Source of the DNA: Shewanella saliphila
GTDB taxonomy: Bacteria > Pseudomonadota > Gammaproteobacteria > Enterobacterales > Shewanellaceae
Reading direction: 5' to 3'
DNA length: 64,000 nucleotides
Assembly (NCBI RefSeq): GCF_014648295.1
Contig: NZ_BMQV01000015.1
Location: 1-64,000, forward strand
This document shows positions 35,888 through 45,626 of the stretch, piece after piece (the stretch's first letter is position 1; every line of letters begins with the position of its first letter). The position numbers and the translations under genes are program-made. The notes under the pieces are model-generated. The model was not told where the DNA came from. It did not search any database and saw nothing but the letters and a program-made list of their open reading frames with translations.

Positions 35888-36352
35888 ATGACTTCATCGA
35901 TTCAAGATCAAGCCTTAAAACAGGTTGCCGATATTTTTGATAAACACGTACCCTTTCATAATCTACTCGGGCTAGACATTAAACATTACGACATCAATGG
36001 GGTTGAAGTTGTGATAAAAATGAAACCCGAACTTATAGGTAATATCCATCAAAACATTCTTCATGGCGGCGTAACGGCCACATTACTCGATGTCGTGGGT
36101 GGCTTGACCGCGTTCGCCGGGCTGGTTGCCAGCCGTGATGACTGGACAGTTGAAGAGTTACAACAGCGCTTAACCACTTTAGGCACCATTGATATGCGCG
36201 TCGATTTTTTACGCCCAGGACGCGGTGAAATATTCACCGGTACCGGCACGGTTATCCGCGCAGGTAATCGGGTATCAGTTTGCAAAATGGAACTACACAA
36301 TGAGTTAGGTACTCATATTGCTTTTGGTACAGGCACTTACATGGTGGGTTAA
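35888..36352 (+). CDS. PaaI/YiiD-type hot-dog thioesterase
   Basis: The 154-aa protein matches the 4HBT hot-dog thioesterase superfamily. The motif LHGGVTATLLDVVGG near residues 58-72 carries the HGG loop and the catalytic acidic residue on the following helix. MRVDFLRPGRGEI and the C-terminal 'FGTGTYM' strand complete the fold. It probably hydrolyses an acyl-CoA; the substrate is unknown. The ATG at 35888 has AAGGA 7 bp upstream; a TTG two codons earlier abuts that site and is rejected. The gene begins 20 bp after repeat copy A. Confidence 0.85.
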   Translation: MTSSIQDQALKQVADIFDKHVPFHNLLGLDIKHYDINGVEVVIKMKPELIGNIHQNILHGGVTATLLDVVGGLTAFAGLVASRDDWTVEELQQRLTTLGTIDMRVDFLRPGRGEIFTGTGTVIRAGNRVSVCKMELHNELGTHIAFGTGTYMVG

Positions 36353-36491
36353 TTCATTATCGGCGAGGTGTTACCGGCATTGCCACGTAAAACTGACAGG
36401 CAAACAAAACAACAAATCGTTTAATCGCTTGTGTCATCCATGGGGGCGACCTACAATCGCCCCTCTTTCGTTGTTGCCAATGTTGACCATT

Positions 36492-37412
36492 ATGCCTGAT
36501 TTAGAATATCGCAAAGGGGTGTTCCTCGCGATTTGCGCTTATACCATTTGGGGGGTAGCCCCTTTATATTTCAAATTATTACATCAAGTCCCTGCCACAG
36601 ACATTTTAATGCACCGTGTGATTTGGTCATTTATCTTTATGATTGTGTTAATGCAATTCATTGGTGGATTCACGCGTCTAAGACAAATACTCAAGCAGCC
36701 CAAGCAGCTATTGATTCTGTTTGTTACCTCTATCCTTATTGCCGCAAACTGGCTTATTTTTATCTGGGCAGTGAATAACGACCACATGTTGGATGCCAGC
36801 TTAGGCTATTTTATTAACCCATTATTTAACGTATTGTTAGGAATGGTGTTTCTCGGCGAACGCTTACGTAAATTACAATGGGTTGCGGTTACATTAGCGA
36901 GTGTGGGTGTACTGGTGCAATTGATCTCGTTTGGCTCCATTCCGTTGGTGTCTTTCGCCCTTGCTGCAAGCTTTGGCTTTTATGGTTTACTGCGCAAAAA
37001 AGTCAATATTGATGCAAAGTCTGGCTTACTGGTTGAAACTGCCATTTTATTACCGGTTGCACTCGGTTACTTATTAGTAACGTTAGACAGTTCACCCGTC
37101 AGCATGTTAACTAATAGCCTTAACCTCAATTTACTGTTAGTGGCCGCGGGTATTGTTACTACCATCCCTCTTTTATGTTTTGCAGGATCTGCAGTCAGAA
37201 TTCCATTTTCTATTTTAGGTTTCTTCCAATACATTGGCCCAAGCATCATGTTCATTCTTGCGGTAAAACTGTTTAATGAGCCTTTTGACATTGAAAAAGG
37301 CATCACGTTTTGCTTTATCTGGGGTGCACTGGTGATATTTATTAGCGACATGGTACTGCAACGCCAGCGACGTCATGTGGCCACTAAAAAAGCGGCCGCA
37401 GTGAAGGTTTAA
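36492..37412 (+). CDS. rarD: RarD, EamA-family transporter
   Basis: The 306-aa protein has about ten membrane helices and the RarD-type N-terminus RKGVFLAICAYTIWGVAPLYFKLL. The conserved ANWLIFIWAVN and GYFINPLFNVLLGM segments are also present. RarD belongs to the drug/metabolite transporter superfamily; its substrate is not established. The open frame extends 58 codons further upstream, over the end of the thioesterase gene, with no family support. ATG 36492 gives the usual length (ATG 36480 is an alternative). Confidence 0.88.
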   Translation: MPDLEYRKGVFLAICAYTIWGVAPLYFKLLHQVPATDILMHRVIWSFIFMIVLMQFIGGFTRLRQILKQPKQLLILFVTSILIAANWLIFIWAVNNDHMLDASLGYFINPLFNVLLGMVFLGERLRKLQWVAVTLASVGVLVQLISFGSIPLVSFALAASFGFYGLLRKKVNIDAKSGLLVETAILLPVALGYLLVTLDSSPVSMLTNSLNLNLLLVAAGIVTTIPLLCFAGSAVRIPFSILGFFQYIGPSIMFILAVKLFNEPFDIEKGITFCFIWGALVIFISDMVLQRQRRHVATKKAAAVKV

Positions 37413-37948
37413 TCGATAGGCTTTTTGGGCAGTGCGCTAGCATGCAACTTTGCTAGCGCTTCGTTTGCATCGATTACGCTAACCAAAATCACTCTATCTT
37501 GGCTAATTGGTAAAAGAATCACCTGCACAGGATCGGTGACAGACAGCAAGGCTTTAACGCCATTATTTAATGAAAACCAACCCAGAGCATACCCAGGCAA
37601 GCCCAAACCATTTGTGCGCCATTTAGCGGCGTATTCAGGCTCTTCAATGAGGTTAACAATACGCGCTTGTGCAAAATCAACTTGGTTAATCTCAATCGCA
37701 TTCGAATACAGCGGAATATTGACCTGCAACTGTTTGTCTTCCCACGAAATGGTACTGGTAAATGATTGATAAAGCGTAAATATAAACAATCCCATTAATG
37801 GCAGCATAATCCCTAAGGTTAAATATTTTGCGTTGCTGGGGATGGGCTTTACAAAAATAAATACCGTTAAACCAAGTAAACCGACCAATAGCGCAATAAA
37901 GCTATATATAGCTCCAGAATCCAGTGGCGCTAACTCAATAACATTCAT
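37409..37948 (-). CDS. Bacterial PH-domain membrane protein, hypothetical
   Basis: The 179-aa protein has two N-terminal membrane helices (about residues 12-33 and 41-62). A C-terminal beta-rich region with features of a bacterial PH (YdbT-like) domain follows, including 'PLYSNAIEINQVDFAQARIVN' and 'GLGLPGYALGWFSLNNG'. Function unknown. It overlaps the end of rarD by 4 bp on the opposite strand and follows argA in the same direction, behind argA's terminator. Confidence 0.65.
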   Translation of the reverse strand: MNVIELAPLDSGAIYSFIALLVGLLGLTVFIFVKPIPSNAKYLTLGIMLPLMGLFIFTLYQSFTSTISWEDKQLQVNIPLYSNAIEINQVDFAQARIVNLIEEPEYAAKWRTNGLGLPGYALGWFSLNNGVKALLSVTDPVQVILLPISQDRVILVSVIDANEALAKLHASALPKKPID

Positions 37949-37991
37949 ACAGTCTCTTAATGCAGAGTAAGAATGGGTTTATTTTGCCATA

Positions 37992-38018
37992 AAAAATGCC
38001 GGAATAACCGGCATTTTT
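37992..38018 (-). terminator. Terminator of argA
   Basis: Stem AAAAATGCCGG/CCGGCATTTTT with a 5-nt loop, ending in a T-tract on the minus strand, 16 bp after the argA stop. Confidence 0.9.
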
Positions 38019-38033
38019 CATTGTGCGAAACGC

Positions 38034-39353
38034 TTATAAATCGAGCGCGAGAATTTTTGAACGGCGCTGGTAGTTATACAGTTGTTTTTTCTTATTAGGC
38101 AGCTCTTCAACATCCACAATACTAAAGCCATGTTCTAAAAACCAATGAATACTGCGAGTCGTTAATGCAAACAAACGCGAATAACCCCGCACTCGGGCTT
38201 GGCCAATAATGTTATTCAACAAAATACTGCCACGGTCAGCATCACGATAATCAGGATGTACCACTAAACACGCAAACTCGCCGGCATTGTCTTCTTCAAA
38301 CGGATACAGTGCTGCACAACCAATGACTAAGTTATCGCGCTCGACCAACATAAACTGCTCAATTTCCATTTCGAGTTGCTCACGAGAGCGACGTACTAAA
38401 ATACCTTGCTCTTCCAATGGACGAATTAAGTTTAAAATACCACCAATATCGCCAATCGTTGCTCGGCGTAAGCGCTCTGCACTTTGCGTCACAATTTGAG
38501 TACCAATACCTTCGCGAGAGAATAACTCCTGTAGTAAGGCGCCATCGTCTAAATAACTCACTAAGTGACAACGTGGCACACCACGACGACAAGCCTCAAC
38601 ACTGGCCCTTAAGAACGCCATTTTACCCACAGAAGTATGATCATCTTCAGACATAGTTTTAAGCATTTCTTCGATATCATCAGGCATGAGTTCGGCAATG
38701 ACTTCTCCATGTTTGCCGATGAGACCGTTAGTGTCACTAAAGCCAATAATTTTGTCTGCTTTAAGTTTAATCGCTACCTGAGTGGCAACCTCTTCAGCGG
38801 TGAGGTTAAAGCTCTCCCCCGTAACAGAAGCCGCAATAGGACCCATTAACACAATACCATTATTGTCTAACTGGCGTCGTAGCCCTTGCGCGTCAATACG
38901 ACGCACCTTACCACTCAAACAAAAATCGACACCGTCATCGATACCTAACGGCTGGGCAATAACAAAGTTACCACTCACCACGTTAATCTGCGCATTTTGC
39001 ATTGGGGTATTACCCAAACTCATCGACAATCTTGCCGTAATATCAAACTGGGTTGCACCCGCAACTTGTTTAATAATCTTCAGGCTTTCTTCGTCAGTAA
39101 TACGGATACCATTGTGGTAAACAGGCTCAATACCGGCAGCTTTTAATCCTGCATCAATTTGCGGCCTTGCGCCGTAAACTAACACCACCTCAATCCCAAG
39201 CGAGTGCAACAAGGCAACGTCATTTAAAATGCCGCGAAATTGCGAATGTGCTAATGCTTCGCCACCTAACATCACGACAAACGTTTTACCTCTGTGCGCA
39301 TTAACATAAGGAGCAGAATGACGAAATCCATCAACCAGTTCAGTGGTTCTCAC
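38034..39353 (-). CDS. argA: ArgA, N-acetylglutamate synthase
   Basis: ArgA makes N-acetylglutamate from glutamate and acetyl-CoA, the first step of arginine synthesis. The 439-aa protein has an N-terminal amino-acid kinase domain ([14 protein letters not shown], then [15 protein letters not shown]). A C-terminal GNAT domain follows (about residues 295-439; '[18 protein letters not shown]'). The start is a GTG: GAGGTGA lies 8 bp before it and the product then begins with the family motif [15 protein letters not shown]. The ATG 15 codons upstream has no support. Paired ARG boxes lie about 92 bp upstream. Confidence 0.95.
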   Translation of the reverse strand: MRTTELVDGFRHSAPYVNAHRGKTFVVMLGGEALAHSQFRGILNDVALLHSLGIEVVLVYGARPQIDAGLKAAGIEPVYHNGIRITDEESLKIIKQVAGATQFDITARLSMSLGNTPMQNAQINVVSGNFVIAQPLGIDDGVDFCLSGKVRRIDAQGLRRQLDNNGIVLMGPIAASVTGESFNLTAEEVATQVAIKLKADKIIGFSDTNGLIGKHGEVIAELMPDDIEEMLKTMSEDDHTSVGKMAFLRASVEACRRGVPRCHLVSYLDDGALLQELFSREGIGTQIVTQSAERLRRATIGDIGGILNLIRPLEEQGILVRRSREQLEMEIEQFMLVERDNLVIGCAALYPFEEDNAGEFACLVVHPDYRDADRGSILLNNIIGQARVRGYSRLFALTTRSIHWFLEHGFSIVDVEELPNKKKQLYNYQRRSKILALDL

Positions 39354-39444
39354 AGGCAAATTCACCTCGGTGTTGGTCAGTTTAAGTAAGACTTGCAAGC
39401 ATATTCATCCAGCAAGCCAATATATTGTATTAACGCACGATGTT

Positions 39445-39483
39445 ATTGCATTTTAATTCACTTTAAAAGCATTTTATTTCACT
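39445..39483. promoter_or_regulatory. Tandem ARG boxes (ArgR operator) of argA
   Basis: Box 1 at 39445-39462 (ATTGCATTTTAATTCACT) has one mismatch to the 18-bp consensus WNTGAATWWWWATTCANW. Box 2 at 39466-39483 has three. They are separated by exactly 3 bp, the spacing that puts two ArgR half-hexamers on one face of DNA. Arginine-dependent repression of argA is inferred. Confidence 0.82.
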
Positions 39484-39704
39484 TTAAACAAAAAATATTT
39501 TGTCATTTTTGTGTGAAAAATTCATTACAGCCAAAAAGTTAGTCAAATGTTAACGTCAATATAGCTTTACGCACTTTTACTCAGTCAAACGACACAAACC
39601 TTTTCATATTCATTGTTGGTAAAATTCGAGCTATTTTGGGTGTTATGACTAGATCAAAGGCATTTGAGGATGTGTATCAGTATAGGTTAATTTTCTGCGG
39701 GCAT

Positions 39705-39733
39705 AAAAAAAGCCCCAATAAAGGGGCTTTTTT
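39705..39733 (-). terminator. Terminator of rpmBG
   Basis: Stem AAAAAAGCCCC/GGGGCTTTTTT (39706-39733) with a short loop, 16 bp after the rpmG stop. A/T tracts on both sides could allow function in both directions. Confidence 0.9.
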
Positions 39734-39749
39734 AAGATTCAAAAATCAA

Positions 39750-39923
39750 TTACTTGATTTTAGCTTCTTTATAGATAACGTGCTGACGAATAACTGGATC
39801 AAATTTCTTGATTTCCATTTTCTCAGGCATGTTACGCTTGTTCTTTTCAGTAGTGTAGAAGTGACCAGTTTTAGCACTAGATACTAATTTGATCTTCTCA
39901 CGATTACCTTTAGATTTAGCCAT
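39750..39923 (-). CDS. rpmG: Ribosomal protein bL33
   Basis: A 57-aa protein of the large ribosomal subunit, starting [17 protein letters not shown] and ending VIYKEAKIK. Length and sequence match gammaproteobacterial L33, and the cysteines of the zinc-binding form are absent. It lies 6 bp after rpmB in the standard rpmB-rpmG operon, with a GAAGG ribosome binding site. Confidence 0.97.
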   Translation of the reverse strand: MAKSKGNREKIKLVSSAKTGHFYTTEKNKRNMPEKMEIKKFDPVIRQHVIYKEAKIK

Positions 39924-39929
39924 TTTCTA

Positions 39930-40166
39930 TTATACCTTCTCGCCACGGGCACGAAGTTCAGCAACAACAACTTCAATACCTTTCTTGTCGATAATACGGA
40001 TACCTTTAGTAGATACACGTAATTGTACGAAACGCTTTTCTTCTTCTAACCAAAAACGGTGGTTTTGTAGGTTAGGTAAAAAACGACGACGAGTCGCGTT
40101 TTTTGCGTGCGAACGGTTGTTACCAACCATTGGCTTCTTGCCAGTTACTTGGCATACTCTTGACAT
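39930..40166 (-). CDS. rpmB: Ribosomal protein bL28
   Basis: The 78-aa large-subunit protein begins [20 protein letters not shown] and has the usual length. GGAG lies 8 bp before the ATG. A frame beginning five codons earlier is discarded because it would bury this ribosome binding site. The promoter and a hairpin-containing leader lie just upstream, directly after the radC stop. Confidence 0.97.
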   Translation of the reverse strand: MSRVCQVTGKKPMVGNNRSHAKNATRRRFLPNLQNHRFWLEEEKRFVQLRVSTKGIRIIDKKGIEVVVAELRARGEKV

Positions 40167-40209
40167 GTCAATCTTCTCCAAAACAAATTTTTAACGCTCG
40201 AGCATTAAT

Positions 40210-40238
40210 GTGCCTCGTATGGCCGTCGCCCGAGGCAC
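40210..40238 (-). promoter_or_regulatory. Hairpin in the rpmB leader
   Basis: A perfect 8-bp inverted repeat, GTGCCTCG/CGAGGCAC, with a 13-nt loop. It lies in the 5' untranslated region between the predicted promoter and rpmB and lacks a T-tract, so it is not a typical terminator. A role in ribosomal-protein control is possible but unproven. Confidence 0.45.
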
Positions 40239-40251
40239 AAAGAGGGCGCAT

Positions 40252-40280
40252 TTTATACACGATTGACCACATAAGATCAA
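40252..40280 (-). promoter_or_regulatory. Predicted rpmBG promoter
   Basis: Minus-strand TTGATC (40275-40280) and TATAAA (40252-40257) with a 17-bp spacer, followed by a GC-rich discriminator (ATGCGCCC). It lies between the radC stop and the leader hairpin. Confidence 0.65.
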
Positions 40281-40287
40281 GCAGTGT

Positions 40288-40965
40288 TTATACAATCCAT
40301 CCTCGCTCGGCAAAGGAGACTATCTCCTGATCACCTACAACCATATGATCTAACAAAGAAACATCTATGGTTGCCAATGCATTTTTTATTCGCTCAGTTA
40401 TTCGCCGATCAGCCTGACTTGGCTCAGCAATGCCAGACGGGTGATTGTGACACACTATCACCGCCGCTGCTTTTTTCTCCAAAACAAGGCTAATAACCTC
40501 GCGAGGATAAACAGAAGCTGAATCGATGGTGCCACGAAATAATTCTACAAATTGAATGACTCTATGTTGGGTATCCAACAATAGTAAGGCGAACACTTCA
40601 TAGGATCGGTCTGCTAATTGTCTCATTAAATAGTCCCGAGTTAAATCAGGATTTGTCAAAATTTGCCCTCTTTGTAGATTTTCATGCGCAATTCGCTTAG
40701 AAATTTCGGCCGCAGCCTGTAATTGAGCATATTTTACCGGCCCAACCCCAGCCAATTGGCACACCTGGCTCTTAGAAGCACTTAACAAACTGCGTAAACC
40801 GCCAAACTGATTTATCATGTTACGGGCTAAATCCACGGCATTTTGGCCTGCTAAACCATTGCGTAAAATCACCGCTAATAATTCTGCATCAGACAATTGC
40901 CCTGCACCATTAAGTAATAGCTTTTCACGTGGCCCTTCTCCTTGAGGCCAATCTTTAATCCCCAT
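40288..40965 (-). CDS. radC: RadC-family JAB-domain protein
   Basis: The 225-aa protein has an N-terminal helix-hairpin-helix region (about residues 15-95; 'LLSASKSQVCQLAGVGPVKYAQLQAA'). A C-terminal JAB/MPN domain carries HNHPSG near residue 175 and the downstream aspartate of the metal site. Despite its name, a role in DNA repair is not established for the family. It is upstream of rpmB in the same direction and divergent from coaBC, as in E. coli. Confidence 0.93.
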   Translation of the reverse strand: MGIKDWPQGEGPREKLLLNGAGQLSDAELLAVILRNGLAGQNAVDLARNMINQFGGLRSLLSASKSQVCQLAGVGPVKYAQLQAAAEISKRIAHENLQRGQILTNPDLTRDYLMRQLADRSYEVFALLLLDTQHRVIQFVELFRGTIDSASVYPREVISLVLEKKAAAVIVCHNHPSGIAEPSQADRRITERIKNALATIDVSLLDHMVVGDQEIVSFAERGWIV

Positions 40966-41209
40966 GCAAACTCCTTGTTAACTGTGAGACGTCATAACAC
41001 CGACGAATCCAGTTGCACAAATTCGCTACCACTACGCCAATACTGAGTTGTTGTGTTTTAAAAACACCCTATAAATGAGTGACACCCTCAGAGTGAATGA
41101 CACTCTCTAAAATCAGTTACACAGTATGGTCGATATTTTTGAGATTGGATCCACGCAACTTGTCATAGGTTTGTGATATTGTTAGCCGCAATGAGATTTA
41201 AGGCGGATA

Positions 41210-42412
41210 ATGCACAACATGCTGACAAATAAAAAAGTACTACTCGGAATTGGCGGCGGTATTGCCGCATACAAAAGCGCCGATCTAATTCGTCGCTTAA
41301 AAGAACGTGGCGCAGATGTGCGTGTCATCATGACCCAAAGCGCCATGGAGTTTATTACACCATTAACCATTCAGGCGCTTTCAGGCCATCCGGTGGCTTC
41401 TGATTTACTCGATCCTGCAGCAGAAGCCGCAATGGGCCATATTGAGCTGGCACGCTGGGCAGACGTAGTCATACTTGCTCCTGCTACCGCAAACTTGATG
41501 GCTCGCATTAATGCCGGCATGGCCGACGAGCTACTCACTACCACATGTTTAGCCACTAGCGCGCCAATCATTGTGTGCCCAGCCATGAACCAACAGATGT
41601 ATCAAAACATCGCCACTCAAGAGAACATGGCCAATCTAGCTCGCAAAGGCTTAACCATTTGGCAGCCTGCCTCAGGTAACCAAGCCTGTGGTGAAGTTGG
41701 CCCAGGCCGCATGCAAGAGCCCGTCGCCATAGCTGAGCAACTGGTGCAATTTTTTGGACCAAAGTCTTTACAAGGGCATAAATTATTACTCACCGCAGGG
41801 CCAACCCGTGAGGCCATTGACCCGGTGCGTTATATATCCAACCACAGCTCTGGCAAAATGGGCTTTGCTCTGGCACAAGCTGCAGCAGAAATGGGCGCAG
41901 AAGTGACACTTGTTTCGGGGCCAGTTAACCTTGTCACACCAGTTGGCGTTAAGCGCATTGATGTTGACTCTGCACAACAAATGCTCGACGCCGTAATGCA
42001 ACAAGTTGAACAACATGATATTTTTATCGGTTGCGCCGCAGTAGCAGACTATCGAATTGCCGATGTCGCCGATCAAAAAATTAAAAAATCGGCCGAAGAA
42101 ATGCAGCTTGCGCTGGTGCGTAATCCTGATATCTTAGCCACGGTAGCTCAGCACACCGCGCGACCTTTCACCGTTGGTTTTGCTGCTGAAACGAACGATG
42201 TAGAGCAATACGCTCGTGGCAAGCTTCAGCGTAAAAAGCTGGATATGATTGCCGCTAACGATGTCTCTATTCAAGGCTTAGGCTTTAATGCCGATAGCAA
42301 TGCACTACAAGTATTTTGGCAAGACGGCAGCCAACAACTGCCCGCAACAGATAAACTCACACTGGCACGCCAATTACTTACATTGATAGAACAACAACTA
42401 AAAAAATCATGA
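41210..42412 (+). CDS. coaBC: CoaBC, phosphopantothenoylcysteine synthetase/decarboxylase
   Basis: A bifunctional coenzyme A enzyme. The N-terminal CoaC flavoprotein half (about residues 1-190) has [14 protein letters not shown] and the PAMNQQMY motif. The canonical final residue of that motif is Trp, so Tyr is a mild variant. The C-terminal CoaB half (about 190-400) has [26 protein letters not shown]. The decarboxylase cysteine lies in [14 protein letters not shown] lies 9 bp before the ATG. The stop overlaps dut by 4 bp. Confidence 0.96.
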   Translation: MHNMLTNKKVLLGIGGGIAAYKSADLIRRLKERGADVRVIMTQSAMEFITPLTIQALSGHPVASDLLDPAAEAAMGHIELARWADVVILAPATANLMARINAGMADELLTTTCLATSAPIIVCPAMNQQMYQNIATQENMANLARKGLTIWQPASGNQACGEVGPGRMQEPVAIAEQLVQFFGPKSLQGHKLLLTAGPTREAIDPVRYISNHSSGKMGFALAQAAAEMGAEVTLVSGPVNLVTPVGVKRIDVDSAQQMLDAVMQQVEQHDIFIGCAAVADYRIADVADQKIKKSAEEMQLALVRNPDILATVAQHTARPFTVGFAAETNDVEQYARGKLQRKKLDMIAANDVSIQGLGFNADSNALQVFWQDGSQQLPATDKLTLARQLLTLIEQQLKKS

Positions 42413-42867
42413 AAACACCCATTGAACTAAAAATTCTCGACTCGCGTATTGGCAGTGAATTCCCGCTGCCAGCTTATGCGACTCCCGGTAGCGCAGGTAT
42501 GGACTTACGCGCAATGACCGACACGGCAATGGTCATAGAGCCAGGTCAAACCGTGTTAATTCCAACAGGTATCGCCATTTACGTGGCCGACCCAAGCCTG
42601 GCTGCAGTTATTTTACCGCGCTCAGGTATGGGCCATAAAAATGGCATTGTGCTGGGTAATTTGGTCGGTTTAATCGACTCCGATTACCAAGGGCAACTTA
42701 TGGTGTCATGTTGGAACAGAAGTGATAAACCATTCACACTCGACATTGGCGATCGTTTAGCCCAATTAATGTTTGTCCCTGTTGTACAAGCAAAATTTAC
42801 CCTAGTGGATGAGTTTAATAGCTCAGATCGTGGAGAAGGCGGATTTGGCCATTCAGGCACCAAATAA
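42409..42867 (+). CDS. dut: dUTP diphosphatase
   Basis: Dut hydrolyses dUTP to dUMP, keeping uracil out of DNA and feeding thymidylate synthesis. The 152-aa protein shows the five trimeric dUTPase motifs, among them [29 protein letters not shown] and the C-terminal [10 protein letters not shown] that closes over the active site. It is translationally coupled to coaBC. Confidence 0.97.
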   Translation: MKTPIELKILDSRIGSEFPLPAYATPGSAGMDLRAMTDTAMVIEPGQTVLIPTGIAIYVADPSLAAVILPRSGMGHKNGIVLGNLVGLIDSDYQGQLMVSCWNRSDKPFTLDIGDRLAQLMFVPVVQAKFTLVDEFNSSDRGEGGFGHSGTK

Positions 42868-42902
42868 CCTTTTCAAGTAGTCACTGAGCCAAGGAACACA
42901 TA

Positions 42903-43496
42903 ATGGCCGAAAGCCCAAAAATAAACCGTCGTGAGCATATTTTACAATGCTTAGCGCAAATGCTCGAGACCAGCCCTGGTCAACGGATCACTACCGCCAA
43001 ACTCGCCGCTGAAGTGGGGGTGTCAGAAGCCGCACTGTATCGTCACTTTCCTAGCAAAGCGCGCATGTTTGAAGGCTTAATCGAATTTATTGAAGACGCG
43101 ATTCTATCGCGATTAAATATCATCATGGACGAAGAAAAAAACACCATGACCCGCTGCCAGCTCGTGCTGCAGCTATTGTTGGTATTTTCTGAACGCAACC
43201 CAGGTATTTCACGGGTATTAAACGGTGATGCACTATTAGGTGAAAATGAGCGTTTACGTAGCCGTATCGACGCACTCTTTGCCAAAATAGAAACTCAAAT
43301 AAAACAAATTCTGCGAGAAAAAACCTTACGCGAAGGCGTCGGTTTCAACCTCGATGAAGCCATACTCGCTAATTTGTTACTAGCGTTTGCCGAAGGCAGA
43401 ATTTCACAGTTTGTCCGCAGTGAATTTAAACAAAAGCCCACTCAACATTTTGATGAACAATGGACCTTTATTCAGCAGCAGCTGTTGAGAAGTTAG
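42903..43496 (+). CDS. slmA: SlmA, nucleoid occlusion factor
   Basis: The 197-aa TetR-fold DNA-binding protein has a helix-turn-helix near residues 28-50 ([27 protein letters not shown]). SlmA bound to chromosomal sites antagonises FtsZ assembly over the nucleoid; its FtsZ target is encoded at 6022-7191. The order coaBC-dut-slmA is the same as in E. coli. AAGGA lies 7 bp before the ATG. Confidence 0.96.
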   Translation: MAESPKINRREHILQCLAQMLETSPGQRITTAKLAAEVGVSEAALYRHFPSKARMFEGLIEFIEDAILSRLNIIMDEEKNTMTRCQLVLQLLLVFSERNPGISRVLNGDALLGENERLRSRIDALFAKIETQIKQILREKTLREGVGFNLDEAILANLLLAFAEGRISQFVRSEFKQKPTQHFDEQWTFIQQQLLRS

Positions 43497-43652
43497 CCAG
43501 CATTAGGGCTATATGCAATGTGTATGTAGCTCTAGTTTCCTCCCTATATCCGCTTAGTCTAATTGAATAATTAATCCGCATCTCTTGCTCCAAAAACTCA
43601 GATAAAATACAATGCTATTACATTTTTAACATTTATTACACGGACTGTATTC

Positions 43653-45602
43653 ATGCTGCGCATTTTATACCTCACTTGCTGTTTGTTTATTTTATTCACC
43701 CCCCACACCTTCGCCTCACCTTCAATTAAAGATTTTAGTGCTGATTCTGAGTTTTCAGGCGTTAAAATTTCACCTGACGGTAAACATCTCGGTGTGATCT
43801 TAATCGAAGATGAAAAACGCACATTATTGATTTTAAACCTTAAGTCAATGAAGCCAACTTATGCAGTCAAATTCAGTGGCGATGAAGAAGTTGGTGGCTA
43901 CTATTGGGTCAATGACGAGCGGGTAGTATTACAAAAACTCTATAAACACGCTCAACGCGAAGCATCAGACTATTATGGCGAGTTATTGGCTGTAAATTAT
44001 GATGGCAGCAAATCTAAATACTTATTTGGTTATAACAGTGATACATCCGCAAGTACCAAAATAAAAAGTAATGGCGGTATTCAGGCGAGTGCATTCGTAC
44101 TCGATACCTTAAAGGATAATGAAGACGATATCCTGGTTATGGCTTATCCTTGGAATAGGCAAAATTATGCATATACAGAAGTTTATCGCGTCGATGTCTA
44201 CTCAGGTAAGCGCAAACGCCTAACGACATCACCTGTTGCTAATGCGGGCTTTCTTGTTGATAACAACAAAAATGTTCGCTTTAGTTTCGCCAATGATAAG
44301 AAAAACAATGAGCAACTCTTCTATTACGAAAATGGTGAATGGGTTGACGCTGATAAAATTAGAGGCGGACTCACCCATTTTTATCCACTTTCGTTCACTG
44401 AAGACAATAAATCAATTTACGCTTTGGCAAATGGTGAAGGTGCAACTCGCGCAATTTATGAAGTCGAACTAGCAACAGCTAAACATAAAAAAATTATCCA
44501 GCATGAAGTTGTCGATCCATTGATGACATGGGTCAGCGACCAAACCAATACCCTTTATGCTGTTGAGTTTGAAAATGGCTACCCAGAGTATCGCTTTGTT
44601 GACACTAAAAGCGATAAAGCCAAAGCCCTACGACAGTTAATGGATGCAATTCCAGATCATCGCATTCGTATTGTCAGCGAAACCGTTGACGGTAATACGC
44701 TTATTGTCATGGCGATGAATGATAGAAACTCGGGTGACTATTACTTATTTGACCGTAAAAAACTTAAACTCAAATTCTTATTTGCTGAAAACGCAAAGCT
44801 AGATCCTAGCGAAATGTCAGAAGTACGCCCAATTAGCTTTACTAACCGTGATGGTGTGACCATTCATGGCTACTTAACGCTACCTGTCGGCATAAAAGAG
44901 CATAAAAACATGCCGCTTGTGGTTAATCCTCATGGCGGCCCACATGGTCCGCGTGACTTGTGGGTATTTAACTCAGAAAACCAATTACTCGCTAACAATG
45001 GTATTGCGGTACTGCAAGTCAACTTCCGTGGTTCTGGAGGATACGGTACACCATTTGAAGAGTCAGGCTACTTATCTTGGGGCAGCAAAATTCAATACGA
45101 TATTATTGATGCAACCCAATATGCTATTGACCAAGGCTATGCCGACAAAGACAGAGTGTGTATTTCAGGCGGCAGTTTTGGCGGTTACTCAGCACTCATG
45201 AGCCCTATGTTAGCGCCAGATATGTTTAAGTGCGCAGTGGGTGTTGCCGGTGTGTATGATTTAGAGCAAATGTATAAAACCGGAGATGTACCTGAATCTT
45301 ACAGTGGTGGAGCATTCTTAGAAGAAGTGTTAGGCACTGATATTCAACGCCTTCGTGCAATGTCTCCTACTCATAACGTCAATAAGCTAAAAGCGAAAGT
45401 GCTGTTAATTCATGGTGAAGAAGATGAACGCGCACCGATAGAACAATACGAAGCAATGGCAAAAGCGCTCGAGCAAGCTAACTACCCTTTCCAAAAAGAG
45501 ATTTGGAGAAAAGAAGGCCATGGTTTCTTTAACGCCGAAAACCGCGCTAAGTATTATGAAATCATGCTTAAGTTCATTAAAGAGAACTTAAACGTTAAGT
45601 AG
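43653..45602 (+). CDS. S9-family prolyl oligopeptidase-like serine peptidase, secreted
   Basis: The 649-aa protein has a signal peptide (about residues 1-21, cleavage near TFA-S). A beta-propeller-like N-terminal region follows (to about 390), then an alpha/beta-hydrolase domain. The catalytic triad is visible: Ser508 in GGSFGG, Asp591 in HGEEDERAP and His623 in EGHGFF. The oxyanion-side motif HGGPHGPRD is near 428. It is likely a periplasmic or extracellular peptidase of the acylaminoacyl-peptidase/DPP subgroup; exact specificity cannot be read from sequence. Its terminator is interrupted by a small repeat element. Confidence 0.9.
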   Translation: MLRILYLTCCLFILFTPHTFASPSIKDFSADSEFSGVKISPDGKHLGVILIEDEKRTLLILNLKSMKPTYAVKFSGDEEVGGYYWVNDERVVLQKLYKHAQREASDYYGELLAVNYDGSKSKYLFGYNSDTSASTKIKSNGGIQASAFVLDTLKDNEDDILVMAYPWNRQNYAYTEVYRVDVYSGKRKRLTTSPVANAGFLVDNNKNVRFSFANDKKNNEQLFYYENGEWVDADKIRGGLTHFYPLSFTEDNKSIYALANGEGATRAIYEVELATAKHKKIIQHEVVDPLMTWVSDQTNTLYAVEFENGYPEYRFVDTKSDKAKALRQLMDAIPDHRIRIVSETVDGNTLIVMAMNDRNSGDYYLFDRKKLKLKFLFAENAKLDPSEMSEVRPISFTNRDGVTIHGYLTLPVGIKEHKNMPLVVNPHGGPHGPRDLWVFNSENQLLANNGIAVLQVNFRGSGGYGTPFEESGYLSWGSKIQYDIIDATQYAIDQGYADKDRVCISGGSFGGYSALMSPMLAPDMFKCAVGVAGVYDLEQMYKTGDVPESYSGGAFLEEVLGTDIQRLRAMSPTHNVNKLKAKVLLIHGEEDERAPIEQYEAMAKALEQANYPFQKEIWRKEGHGFFNAENRAKYYEIMLKFIKENLNVK

Positions 45603-45626
45603 TGATCGCTTATGCGTTTAATCAAC

